Of a stretch of DNA of 64,000 nt, positions 53,930 to 64,000 are shown in pieces. The stretch spans positions 554,501 to 618,500 of the forward strand of contig WPIO01000130.1 in NCBI GenBank assembly GCA_009760855.2, in the 5' to 3' direction. Both the position numbers and the translations under genes were made by a program. The notes under the pieces were generated by a model that worked only from the letters and a program-made list of their open reading frames with translations, was not told the DNA's origin and searched no databases. The number at the start of each line of letters is the position of its first letter. Within the stretch, counting starts at the first letter, position 1. The DNA is from Cristatella mucedo. Lineage: Eukaryota; Bryozoa; Phylactolaemata; Cristatellidae.

Positions 53930-55500
53930 AAATCATAAATCATTTAAATCAGCCGACCATTCCTTGTAGTTTCTCATCACTCAATGACCTCTTGTACTAT
54001 CGCCCGGGTCCCCCATCCGATGTTGCCAAGTCGTGAGTAATCGGCAAGCGTCATGCACTGCGGTTTGTGGTAGGCGAATGCCAGATCATATAGAGTCAGG
54101 CAACCTGAAGCCATGCGAGCCAGAGGGCGGGAGGAAGCGATAAAGAGACTGCACTTTCTGCGACAGCACTGAATGTTAGCTGCTGCACACATGCAACTCG
54201 GTTCAGCAGCTCGGGACCGTTCCTCCCTGGCAGTCTGTGTAAATAGTTGGTCGTCAAGAGCGGGCTGCACTATCAAATGACTAATCAATCATTGAATTAG
54301 TCCGATGCGGTGACGTCTAGCATATTTCCAGCGATTCACTGTAGCACTTAATAACCTTTCAGTCCGTGCCCTTCTAACCCGCCTCATTAGCTGGCCGATT
54401 CGCACTCGGTAGGGAAGCTTTAATATGTGTAAATTAGTTTTGAGGAAAAAGCAGCTCTTGCTTTAATAAACACTTCCGCTCTTTCCGCTCCCCACGAACT
54501 CCCCCTCCCCCCCCCCCCCCGATGCAGCCAGCGAGCGATAGCGATTGCTGCCCCGGAATTGCCGGCCGGAGTGTCGCGACCTCCAATCTTCGGCGGTACT
54601 AGGAACGGTCGCCAGCCGCGAGGCCGTCGTGCAAGCCGGCAGGCGTCAGTGTGCTGTGTCGCTCGCATGAGAAGAATAACGGACGGCTAGCTTATGCGAC
54701 AGCTTCGGCGCTCATGCATCTGAGAAGCGCTTCACCGAGGTGTTTCGATGGATTTTGCCTCTTCGAGGATGACTTTTCTTATAGCTGACAGGCAGGACTT
54801 GCCTCACCCGATGCTATATCGGGCTGGGTTTGTACCCCGCCCACCTGATTGAGCCAGGCGCCTGCTGCAGAGTATCGCACCTCGAAGCGACCGAACCTCG
54901 AAGCGGCTCCTTTGGGGCCAAGTTGGCGCCACATAGACTCGGCCTCGTCGACTCGCTCCGCGACCTGCGGCTAGCCAAAAGGATGCAGACGCCTGTGCTT
55001 GCAGCACACCCACGCAAAAGTGATAGATGCAACATTCTTGCTCAACTGGGCACCGTGTTGTCGCTGAAACGTTCGGTGTGTATTATTTTGCTAGTCTGAT
55101 AGATGAGACGATATCTAGAGTTACAAATACAATAAAGTGACGGCACGGGTGCTTTTGCACCAGCAGCATCGAAATATGCTCGATGAGCTACGTCAGGTTT
55201 CGAAGTTTTACAGACACAACTGGAGCCCACCAGTGCCGACTTGCTGCGTTGTATTACATTCAAGTATTGGCAAAGCACTAACTGCTGCGATTGTATCCGC
55301 GATGAATGCTTCTACTCGGTGTCGGCTGGTGACGACATAGGTCAAAATGTTGAGCCTGGAATCTGGAGCGAGCGGCTAGAGAGCTTGACCGACAGCAGCT
55401 GTTTGAAGGCGCTAAAAAGTTGTAGGCGCCCTTCTAAAGCAGCCGAGGGTTAGTGGGAGGCCTGCTTCCCAATTTTAGCTCTCTTGGGGAGCTACAACAA
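53930..55500. other. CpG-patchy region without a recognised gene
   Basis: GC-rich segments near 54480-54990, with a C run at 54505-54520. No frame carries a recognisable domain and no splice-bounded exon was found. Confidence 0.4.
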
Positions 55501-55550
55501 TGTCTTAATATTATTGCTCTCGCGTCACTCGATGGATGTCCGGTCACGAG

Positions 55551-55557
55551 TATAAAA
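55551..55557 (+). promoter_or_regulatory. TATA box, possible core promoter
   Basis: TATAAAA in GC-rich surroundings (CACGAGTATAAAAGCTGG). A TCACC at about +31 could be the start site. A (CAG)11 tract follows about 105 bases downstream. No coding exon identified. Confidence 0.35.
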
Positions 55558-55656
55558 GCTGGTAGCAGCTTGCCGGTGAGTCACCGCGACGACGCGGTCG
55601 CCAGGGCATACAGCCAGCACTCGTTCGTTTGCTTCTCGCCGCCTACTGGAGTTACT

Positions 55657-55689
<33 letters not shown>
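55657..55689. repeat. (CAG)11 trinucleotide repeat
   Basis: Eleven uninterrupted CAG units. In one open frame it would encode alanine, in another glutamine or serine. No gene context is certain. Confidence 0.95.
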
Positions 55690-55691
<2 letters not shown>

Positions 55692-56900
55692 GTGCCGTTT
55701 TAATAAATCGAGACGAGCCTGCTGAAATAATGCACCACTCGGTTGCACCTGTGACGTTATAAGACCCCTTCGGACGACGTGGCGCCTTTGAGTCGTCGAC
55801 TCTTGGTGCTGCTTGCTGCCAGCGATGGCCGAGCACCGCCCTGCCCCCAGACAGCGAGCCGTCTCTGCCAGGATCGCAGCTGCCAGTCGGCCGATCGAGC
55901 GGGGGGGGGGCAGGACTAAGCTCGACGGCCGTCCACGCCCATCGAGCCGGCTCTAGTTGTCCGCATTCATTTCGCCATGCTATCGCGGCCGCTTAACTAG
56001 CACCAACACTGCTGGGGGGGGGGGCCTTGACGAAGCTATCAGAGATTCTACTGTAGTTTCTTTTTCTGTGATTTTTGGATTTAAGAAGAGATGCAAATAA
56101 GTGAGTAGGGGAAAGTCAATTCTTAGTGCGAAGACTGAGAGCGGCTTCGTGTCACAGCTCGTAGAAAATAGCGGCACACTCGAATTTTCGACATTTTGTT
56201 GCGGAAACTTTATTGAGAATGGATTCCCGAATGTAAAATAAATGGATGTGGGGTGGGGCGCCCAGTTTGCATGCCTAAATCGTTTAGCAATAATTTTTTG
56301 TGTCGCAGGGCTTGATTCTGAGAGAGCGGCCAGCTACTGCATAGTCTACGCTCTCTCAAAGCATGATGTTCAGCTAGGGCAGACAGCTCTTTCAGTTGTG
56401 ACTGCTAATGTAAGTACAGAATAAAAAATTAAAAGACTGCTCATAAAAGCGATGACTCAACGCGATAGAGAGACATATAAAGGTAGAAGTTAAGAAATAA
56501 AATAAGTGTAATGCGCCTATTTCAGGACTCTGGGTCAAAAACCAATTCACCTCAATGTCAGCTTTGCCATTTCTTCCAGTAAGTCTAGCAATTCCATGAC
56601 GGCCCTTGCTACCTTTGCACCTTAAATAGTGGCTCATTCTAAAGCAACTGAAAACAATAATTACAATGTAGTATGTACTATCTTATATGTCTGTATTAAA
56701 AAATATCTAGGGGCCGCAGCATCTTTTTTCTCGAAAGATTCCTGTAACCCATTAATTACTGTAGTATTGCATCCCGCGATTTCGAATTTGACATACAAAT
56801 TCGTCAACTTGCGTATATACCTTTCAAGTATACCTTTGAAAGGAAGGCTCTAAATTCCTTACGACAAGGATATGAATGCTCGGTATTTTTTATTCTATGA
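55690..56900. other. No gene recognised
   Basis: GC-rich up to about 56000 with two G runs, then AT-rich. Nothing supportable. Confidence 0.4.
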
Positions 56901-56929
56901 GCATTGTATTCTTCATTCACCACAAACTG

Positions 56930-57284
56930 CTCTGCTGCGGCTTAGCAGCGACCTGGTGAATACTGACCAGGCTGGGACCTCTTTACAGGTTCTTCTAGAT
57001 TCTTCAGCGGCATTTTACACAATCGACTACCAGATCCTTTTCAAGCGCACCCGGATACGCATAGATATCACTGGCAGAGTGCTTAAATTTGTGATGTACT
57101 ACCTCGGTTAGGCGTGTCTGAGTGTAGATGTAAATGGGAGTCTTCATCCAAAAGAGCCCCTGATTTATGTGGTACCTCAGGACTTGGACTTAAGCTGACT
57201 TCTTTTCACAATCTATACTCTCTCTTTCTCTCTCTCTCTCTTTTACTCTCTCTGTCTCTCTGTCTCTCTGTCTCCGTCCCTGTT

Positions 57285-57381
<97 letters not shown>

Positions 57382-57600
57382 GCCTCTGTCTTTCTCTCAG
57401 CCGATCTCAGCGTCAAACAAGTTTTTGGCTTTTATTCCTACCCCAAGGGCACTCTGTTCTACCTATGTTTTGACCATTCTCAGTTTTCCTTTGCATCCGA
57501 CTCACTGATCTCCATTACAATATGTATCGAATTAATTTGCACAATTCGATGGCCACTAGCTTCCTGAAGCTTAAGGACAATCAGACGAAACTATAAATTA
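56930..57600 (+). mobile_element. LINE-A reverse transcriptase relic split by a microsatellite
   Basis: ALLRLSSDLVNTDQAGTSLQ, LLDSSAAFYTIDYQILF and GRVLKFVMYYLG align with the intact LINE-A ORF, up to LFTIYTLS at about 57220. After a (TC)n tract the frame resumes near 57420 as [18 protein letters not shown] (compare [18 protein letters not shown]), then KLKDNQTKL. Confidence 0.8.
57222..57400. repeat. (TC)n microsatellite, long and impure
   Basis: About 180 bases; the core from 57293 to 57375 is pure TC. Confidence 0.95.
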
Positions 57601-57832
57601 CGGGAAAGCGCAGAGCCACCTTTAATTTAGAAGACTTCCTCGCCCTCGATGTTGGTTTATCTACAGGTGTAGCGTCACTCCCGCGAAGTCGGCCCGTAAT
57701 CTGGACGTCGTGCTAATAAACGACTCGCATTTGGATGAAAACATCTTCTTTCCGCCAAATTGGCCTGCTTGACTCCGAATAACGTAGCCAAATAAGAGGC
57801 TGCTTAGACGAGTGTAGGGCAGCCAAAGTAGC

Positions 57833-57975
57833 GAGCTGGTTTGGTCCAGCAGTTAAGGTGCTCGCCCCGACCGAGGTCTGGCTGAAGTCGTGGGCTCGAG
57901 CCCCGAGGCATATGTGAAGCGCCTGAATAGAGATTAAATTCTCTTTGGGCGCAGTACAAATGAATTATATGCATA
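57833..57975 (+). mobile_element. SINE-1 copy, well preserved
   Basis: AGCTGGTTTGGTCCAGCAGT, GACCGAGGTCTGGCTG, GTGGGCTCGAGCCCCGAGG, GAATAGAGATTAAATTCTC and ACAAATGAATTATATGCATA. The best example of the family in the window. Confidence 0.9.
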
Positions 57976-57996
57976 TAAAGTGGTTCCACGCGTCTA

Positions 57997-58004
57997 TGAC
58001 GTCA
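57997..58004. promoter_or_regulatory. Perfect CRE (TGACGTCA)
   Basis: An 8-base palindrome just after a SINE-1 copy, followed by a (GACC)n run at 58035. No gene assigned. Confidence 0.2.
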
Positions 58005-58059
58005 CGTCTAAATTAATACAATTCCCTGTATTCGGGACCGACCGACCGACCGACCGGTG

Positions 58060-58640
58060 CCCTTAAAAGTCTGGAGCAATTGCAAAACCCATAACCTCTT
58101 AAGGTCTGCCGTCAGTGGCCTAGCTGGCCTGTCACACCGCTTCCGTCTGAACTCCACCGGTTGGTTGCCTGTAAAGCATCGAGTTGACTTCATGGAAGTT
58201 CCTCTCTCTGGCTTTCAGATCGCTACACGTGCCCGCACCAGTCTTGACCCTATCCAATACTTCCTTGCGTCTTCAGTCACGTGCTCTCGCACGATCTGCT
58301 CTCTTCGGCTTCGAGTCGTATCGGCGCATCTCCCAATAAATTGAAATCCGATGGTGTTCGGGTCTTCAGTTCGCAAGCACCGACTGGCTAGAGCTTGCTT
58401 CTGCCTTCTGTCACTATCTACACTGACATGGCATCGTTTAAGTCTCAACTAAAGACAAATTTATTCAGCAAAGCTTTCGTTGGTCCCACGGAACTTATCT
58501 TTTTCTTGCATGCCTTGCTTGTTTGCCTGTTGCACGCTTGCCTAAAAAAGACACCTTGCTTTTTATAAACTCTTGCAGCGAGTTGTAAAGCGCCTGGATA
58601 GATTTGGCTCTCTCAAGGCACTATTCAAAAATTTTATTTT
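58060..58640 (+). mobile_element. LINE-C 3' relic
   Basis: GWLPVKHRVDFMEV, then near 58430 MASFKSQLKTNLFSKAF and the 3' end TAAAGCGCCTGGATAGATTT, GGCTCTCTCAAGGCACTATT. It is the same superfamily as LINE-A, with a different 3' end and no ATT tail. Confidence 0.65.
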
Positions 58641-58779
58641 TTATAAATTGCACGCACTGCTAGATATAATAGTTACTGCTAAACGAGATGCTAAGCTTAG
58701 AAAACAGTTCCATTTAAAAGGGTGAGCCACGATAGTAATAAAAGCATTTGCAAAACTAATGCGATATAAAGATAGATAT

Positions 58780-59257
58780 AGAGCAAAGTTCTTGCGCTGA
58801 CCCATAGAGCCCAACGCGGCTTGGCTCTTCCATACCAAGCTGAACTGCTGCACCAGTTTCAGCCTCCTCGTGCCCCCAGGTCTTGTATGGACAATAAATT
58901 AGCTGTTCCATTCCTCCGCTTAAAGACCGTTGGTGACAGAAGCTTTTGCTCTGCAGGTCCTAGATTGTGAAAATCGCTTCCACGATTCTTACGAAACGAC
59001 AACTACTCTTCTGCTGCATACTATGGTATATCCTTTCCAGCTATCCTGAGCGTATACTTCTATGCTACCCACTAATTCAACTGCTCTCCGGACTGTGCTA
59101 TGCTTCCAACTTTTTCTTTGTTGTGTGAGATGAAGTTTTTTCGCTACCTAACGCGTACCGAAAGCTACTTAGGCTGAGAGTACGCAATGCAAAACTCTCC
59201 TGCGTAACACCCGCATAGTCTTGGTGGCTTCGTGGAGTTACAGGCAGAGATACATTT
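58780..59257 (+). mobile_element. LINE-B 3' end
   Basis: AAAGTTCTTGCGCTGACCCA, then text encoding [17 protein letters not shown] and [12 protein letters not shown]. It ends GTGGAGTTACAGGCAGAGAT. Single-base stops throughout. Confidence 0.85.
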
Positions 59258-59465
59258 CAAACAAATGTGGAATAGAATTATTCTGCATCTCAAGTTAAGT
59301 CACGGCATTTCCCGAAAAAACGCTGCAGTCACACTTTCCAGTGCTTACTCCTATCACTTCAATCCGTTTATACAAATGTTGATATTAACTTTGACATTTA
59401 ATTCTGCAAGATAAGGCCTATACAATTACAAAGAAAGTAGAGAGACTGAAACTAGCATTAGCTAC

Positions 59466-59879
59466 CCGGTGCTACCACTTTTATTGGTTATAGAATGGAG
59501 GCTGGGCGATTTATTTTACGAAACACTTTCTGCTGAAAGAATTCTCATCGCCTTGCTGGAGGATTATCGGAAACACTACAGAATATTAAATCCGAGTGGT
59601 AAGCCAGTGGCAACGCCACGGGGCAGTGGGCAGTTACCTCCTTCACTGGTGCAGCCGGGCAAAGCGTTGAACCGCAGTCAGCTACATTGCCTGCATCAGC
59701 ACAGCCTATTCAGGGTGGTAAAAACCTGCGGTATTGACATGAGCACTCGACACCGACGAGATCCCGATTCGAGACCTGCCACTGTGCCATGCGACCTCAA
59801 CATGGCCGTCGAGATCCGCCGTTCGTACTCGCTTCAGGGCCTGTTGCTTCCACCACCACAGGCATCGGAATGGCGGTGA
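59466..59879 (+). CDS. Unassigned 136-codon open frame
   Basis: Open from a possible acceptor (TTATTGGTTATAG at 59492) to TGA at 59879. Includes WRLGDLFYETLSAERI and LLEDYRKHYRILNPSG, then a Pro/Arg-rich end. It does not match any LINE text here. It could be an exon of an unseen gene or chance. No family recognised. Confidence 0.25.
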   Translation, partial: PVLPLLLVIEWRLGDLFYETLSAERILIALLEDYRKHYRILNPSGKPVATPRGSGQLPPSLVQPGKALNRSQLHCLHQHSLFRVVKTCGIDMSTRHRRDPDSRPATVPCDLNMAVEIRRSYSLQGLLLPPPQASEWR

Positions 59880-60090
59880 AAATCCTAGCTGGAGTTTTGA
59901 AAACGTCGAGCTTTGCCACATGACATCCTGGTTTTAGACGTCCGAGTGTCGGAACTACTCGTTTAGGGCTGATCGTGCTTACTCCTTCTCGTACTTCTGA
60001 TGTTTCCCTTTCTCGCGCGGCTCAGACCAGTTCAGAGTGGTCGGGTCGGCAATTGAAAGAATAAAAAAATATATATAAATATATATAAAA

Positions 60091-60214
60091 TAATTCATTT
60101 GTATAGCACCCTAGGAGAACTGAACCTCTATTCAGGCGCTTCAGTGTGCCTCGGGGCTCGAGCCCACGATCTCGGCCAGACCTTAGTCCGGGCGAGCACG
60201 TTAACCGCTACTGA
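60091..60214 (-). mobile_element. SINE-1 copy
   Basis: The complement of ATAATTCATTTGTATAGC, CTAGGAGAACTGAACCTC and GGGGCTCGAGCCCACGATC. It abuts a TA-rich run on its 3' side and a SINE-2 on its head side. Confidence 0.85.
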
Positions 60215-60390
60215 GTCGTAATGGCTCACTGGGTAAGACGGTTGCTTTTCGCCACCTTGGCCCCGAGGTCGTGGGTTCGAATCCTGTCGTGGGCGATCCT
60301 TTATCGCCACTGCGAGCGGTGGTGATTGATAGCCGTAAAGGTTCTTCTGTCGCTATACAAAAAGAGGCTGCTAAATCAGCCAGTATTGCA
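60215..60390 (+). mobile_element. SINE-2 copy
   Basis: GTAATGGCTCACTGGGTAAG, B box GTGGGTTCGAATCCTG, hairpin TATCGCCACTGC/GCGGTGGTGAT at 60302-60325, and tail CTATACAAAAAGAGGCTGC. Confidence 0.88.
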
Positions 60391-60492
60391 TCATATTATC
60401 ATAGGCCATCGGAGACTCGCATCGAGGCAGCCACCACTCGCATCGCAACGAACCGATGCCGAAGGCTGTTGACCTGACGAGTGAGGAGGCAA

Positions 60493-60720
60493 TTACGTCA
60501 TCAAAGGAAAGTTCGCTGTTGAGAGCCAGGCGTCCAGGGTAAGAATTGCTGACACACGATTTCGGTTGCAAGAATCGGTCGGCGCAACGCGATTCCAAAC
60601 GAGCCGCGACCTGCAAGGGCCACGCGACGAGTCGGTCAGTTCGCTCAGCCGTGGCTACTTCCTCGCGTTTACGTGCCGGCGGAACGTAGAGCTTTTGCCG
60701 CCATTGGGCTCGGTATAAAA
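60493..60720 (+). promoter_or_regulatory. Possible promoter: CRE-like site, inverted CCAAT, TATA box
   Basis: TTACGTCA at 60493, CCATTGGG (inverted CCAAT) at 60701 and CGGTATAAAAG with TATAAAA at 60714-60720, in CpG-rich sequence. The spacing is normal for a class II promoter. Downstream lies only a LINE relic and no exon. Confidence 0.4.
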
Positions 60721-60854
60721 GTGCTCGCAGAACGCCACGCAGAGCGTCCTCTAGCTGTGCGCACGAAATCCGGGTGTGTGCTGCTGCTCTAAAATGGCCT
60801 TTCGCTAGACGACACTGTCGGCTCCGCGGTCAAGCCGTTCCCAGTGACGGCTGC

Positions 60855-61500
60855 GTTACACTGCAAAAACTTGGCCTGCTTGGACAGGAGTACCACTTCA
60901 AAGTTGGTCCACGCATTTGCGATAGCCCGCTTCGATCACTGTAATTATGTGCATGCAGGTATTCCGGCCACGGCGATGAGACGCTTTCAGTTGGTGCACA
61001 ACTCTGTAGCCGCGCGGCTTGCTCGTCGCGAGCTTTGCAATTGCCAATTGCCAATTCCTGCACTGGCATTCTATCACGTAGCGTATAGCCTTATAAGTTT
61101 TGTCACTCGCGTTCACGTTCCTTCACTCTTGTTCCTGCCTCTTTATCCAAACAACTTACCAAGCAGGCTAGGCGTCGTACCACTCGCTCTTCTTACCGTA
61201 GTCGTTTTGTTATGCCCCAAGTCAGTCTCATATCTATTGTAGACCGTGCCCTTAGTTCGTATGCTTTTCAAGCCCGGAGCTCTCTCCCCAATGCCGTCAG
61301 GACATCCCCTGATTAGACTTATAAACACAATCTATAACGCATCAGTTTCTCATAGATTCCTTTGCGTCCTAATTCACCCCGACGCTGAGCATGCGATTGC
61401 TAACCATACTGACATGCTTCTCCTACAGCATATGTACAAGTGCCTAGAAAGAGATTTAGTTCTCCGAGGGCACCATGCAAAAGCCTCATTCCTATCATTA
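60855..61500 (+). mobile_element. LINE-A relic
   Basis: [20 protein letters not shown] and TAMRRFQLVHNSVAARLARR match [25 protein letters not shown]. The 3' end GTGCCTAGAAAGAGATTTAG, TTCTCCGAGGGCACCATGC lies at 61440-61490. Confidence 0.85.
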
Positions 61501-61855
61501 GTAAGTGCCACTGGGGCGTATGTTGTAACATCTGAGCGAAAATGAGACGAGGCTAAATTCTTCGGTGAGGAAAAACTAGGTGCCCATCCCCCGCCCAATA
61601 GTTGATCAGCTTATTTTTGGAAAAAGGAGACAGCTAAGTTATTCTCTTTCTTATTCTGCCGCCGAAACTGGCAAGCACCTGTAGCTGCTTCTGCTGCTGA
61701 CTTTAGTGTTTGTGGGTATTCTCTCAGGTGTACCTCCTAATTAACACTACCTTTAGAAGCGTATTGTCAGGTCAACGCTAGGCGAGTTAAACATTTTTTA
61801 AACATTTTAGTCAAATACAAAGCGAACCAAAAAATAAAATGCGAAAACGCCCGAA
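61501..61855. other. No gene recognised
   Basis: A spacer between a LINE-A relic and the repeat array to its right. Confidence 0.4.
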
Positions 61856-61857
61856 AG

Positions 61858-63350
61858 AAGCATGCTGTAGTTCGCGGTATTGGCCGAGGCCATGCATTGA
61901 TGACAGTTAGCGAGCAAAGCGGCTTGACAATCCCAGGCCTCTCACTTTGAACGCAGCAAAACGTTATACGCAATGAGAATTAGAGCTTCGCGTAGCCAAT
62001 TCGTGGACGACTTTCCCCCGGCTGCGGTATTAGCCAGAGCCATTGCTGTCGATTGCCATTCATTACTCGCGATTTAACTGCACGGTTGGTTGAAAGGACG
62101 CGGTTGCACATTTAATACACTTCGCTATTGTAGGCAAGAAAATGTGGAGCTTGGTCCAGCCACTTTCCGGCAATTTGCCACGGAGCTTCCACTCGATTGC
62201 TTTATTTGCTCGGGTCACTGCAGTCAATTGCTGCGCATGCTTGAAATAGAGCGCGCGAAGTGGAATGAAATTGTGTTGTGCCCACTGTGAAGCATTACGT
62301 GGAATGAGAGTTGGAGCTTCGCGAAGCCCACTTCTCGTCGATTTGCATGGATTGCGGTATTGGTCCGGGCCATTGCTGTCGATCGGCGCAAATCGCTGAG
62401 GATTAGCGAGCAAAAGAGTATGCAATTCAACGGTTCTCTTTCTGAAACCATCTAAATTTTATATGCAATGAGAATTGGAGCTATGCGAAGCCAATTTCTG
62501 GTCAATTTACCAAGGATTATATTGGATTGAAGCTCTGAGCAATTGCCATCAATTGCCATGCATTTCCCCAGATTGTACGCGTCTAATTGGTTAAAATTAT
62601 GTGATTGATTGCACCTTAAACTGAGTACATTGTAATATGTCTTCAAAATGAGAGTATCGAACGACCGATTTCGGAGAATTTTGTATCAGATTGCAGTGGA
62701 TCGCGGTATTTGCCGGGCCCACGCAGTCGACTGTATAGCACTGCATGAGAATGCCCGAGGCAATTGTAGTGAAATTGTGCGAGTACACAATAACCGAAGA
62801 GTAGAGTTATGTGAGATTGAGTTCTCTGAGGGCGCTTTATCAAGTGCATTATTATTATTACTATTATCATTATTAAATCATTTACCTAGGTACCTTCGGG
62901 CGATTGCTGCACATTATCGCAGTACGCGGACACGCAATTTCTAGAATTCACATGGCTATGCCCGTAGAGCATAATGCTTTAATATGCAAAAAATAGAGCT
63001 CGGCGCTCTCCATTTCTAATTGTTATTTTAGTGGACTTTGGGAGAGCGCGTGAGTGGAGTGATGCAAAATTGTGCGGGTATACTTGAAACATAGAGTATT
63101 TACAAATTTCCAAACTTGTCGGAGCTTTTCGCAGCTGATTTGCCGAGGCGGCCGAAAGTGGATTGCAGTACCTTCCTCCGTCTTATTCCAGCCAATTTGC
63201 ACGAGTGGGGGCGTGCGAACAGCGGCATGAAATGTGGTGCGTGCACGCAATCGAAGGTGTACTATAATGTTCACGTGAAAGCTTAGCTTGAAAGTTAAGC
63301 TCGGCGCGCGCAATTCTCCGTCAATCTCAGTGGATTGTGATACCTCGTCG
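61858..63350. repeat. Diverged tandem array, ~165-bp units
   Basis: Recurring phrases about 160-175 bases apart: GAGAATTAGAGCTTCGCG at 61976, GTGGAGCTTGGTCCAGCC at about 62141, GAGTTGGAGCTTCGCGAAGC at 62307, GAATTGGAGCTATGCGAAGC at 62470, GAGTATCGAACGACCGATT at 62649. Each is followed by a gGATTGCGGTATTgGCCGGGCC-like phrase and CATTGCTGTCGAT. Fainter units continue to about 63350. A LINE-A tail interrupts it at 62806. Confidence 0.7.
62806..62876 (+). mobile_element. LINE-A 3' tail fragment
   Basis: GAGATTGAGTTCTCTGAGGG, CGCTTTATCAAGTGC and an impure ATT run, inserted in the tandem array. Confidence 0.85.
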
Positions 63351-64000
63351 AACCCTGAAAAAGGAGCCGGTTTTGCCTTCGCTGGACCAAGGCCATCAGC
63401 ACACCCAGTCGTCCTAATGATACACTCATGCCAGCCACGAAGTCTGCATGGTTACAGTCGTAGGAGTGGCTCAAAGTCTTGCACGTGCGCACTCACTGAT
63501 CCTCGGAGGCTTTGCACTAGCTTACGGTGCGATACTAATCATACATTAAATGCCGAGGTTGCTAAGTCAAGCTGCAGTATATCGCCGTCGTGATGCAGGA
63601 GCAGTCGCATGAAATTTCTCAGCAGTTGTGACGACATACGGCATGTGGTAGCTGCCGTTTGTAATTCGCGCGGTCACTCAGCAGTGCCTCTCGTAAGTTC
63701 GCTCAGAGATCAGGGTGCTTGGCATCGTGCACACTCCCGGTACCTTGACGCACGAACTGCAACTTTCCTCCGATGCCGGTAGAGCTGAAGCGGCAGCGAG
63801 AACGAGCGGATGAGAACCGAATAATGCTTATTTCATAGCCTTTGCGAAAACAAATATCCGCCACCGGGGCAGCCCGCGTATGCACATATAGATATCATAA
63901 ACGACGCCGGTTCAAGGCCTTTTGGTGCACTAGGCGAGATCAGATATCTGGCCTCCTTTTCCCACTCACGCCCTTCCCCACCTGCCCATCAGGCAATACA
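63351..64000. other. No gene recognised
   Basis: CpG-rich in places. No exon or repeat supported. Confidence 0.4.

Noticed and set aside
55453-55725. Coding poly-alanine protein
   Set aside because: The alanine run only reflects the CAG repeat. The rest of the frame has no recognisable sequence or splice context.

Overview
The window is animal genomic DNA. Two genes with many introns and GT-AG junctions cover about three quarters of it, and they converge tail to tail. The remainder is dominated by non-LTR retrotransposons, tRNA-derived SINEs and microsatellites. Introns run from about 0.2 to 10 kb and GC is moderate with CpG-rich patches. Membrane adenylyl cyclase and a tail-anchored PTP1B-type phosphatase both point to a metazoan, probably a non-vertebrate. 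I cannot name the species.

Plus strand, 4571-27157: the 3' half of a transmembrane adenylyl cyclase of the AC2/4/7 type. Thirteen phase-compatible exons encode 602 residues: C1b, six membrane segments, a glycosylated loop and the whole C2 catalytic domain. The N-terminus, first membrane block and C1a domain lie before the window. A poly(A) signal sits at 27621. Minus strand, 49962-29842: a complete protein tyrosine phosphatase of the PTPN1/PTPN2 type. Nine coding exons encode 495 residues, from an initiator Met in a CpG-rich promoter region to a C-terminal membrane anchor. A poly(A) signal sits near 29044. About 1.4 kb separates the two predicted 3' ends.

The introns and the flanks (1-4570 and 50300-64000) hold mobile-element debris. 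There are two well-defined LINE families and traces of a third. LINE-A ends in (ATT)n and has one copy with an open 866-codon frame at 20944-23544. LINE-B ends in a (CATTA)n-like run. There are three tRNA-headed SINE families; SINE-1 shares its 3' tail with LINE-A, and SINE-2 carries a hairpin kept by compensating changes. A decayed hAT transposase lies at 2050-3600. The right end, 61860-63350, is a diverged array of roughly 165-bp units around a palindromic core.

Possible further transcription starts are a short minus-strand coding exon at 35567-35716 beside ETS-like sites, and TATA boxes at 55551 and 60714. No downstream gene could be assembled from any of these. Exons were found by reading translations and checking phase and splice sites by eye. 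Repeat boundaries are approximate.
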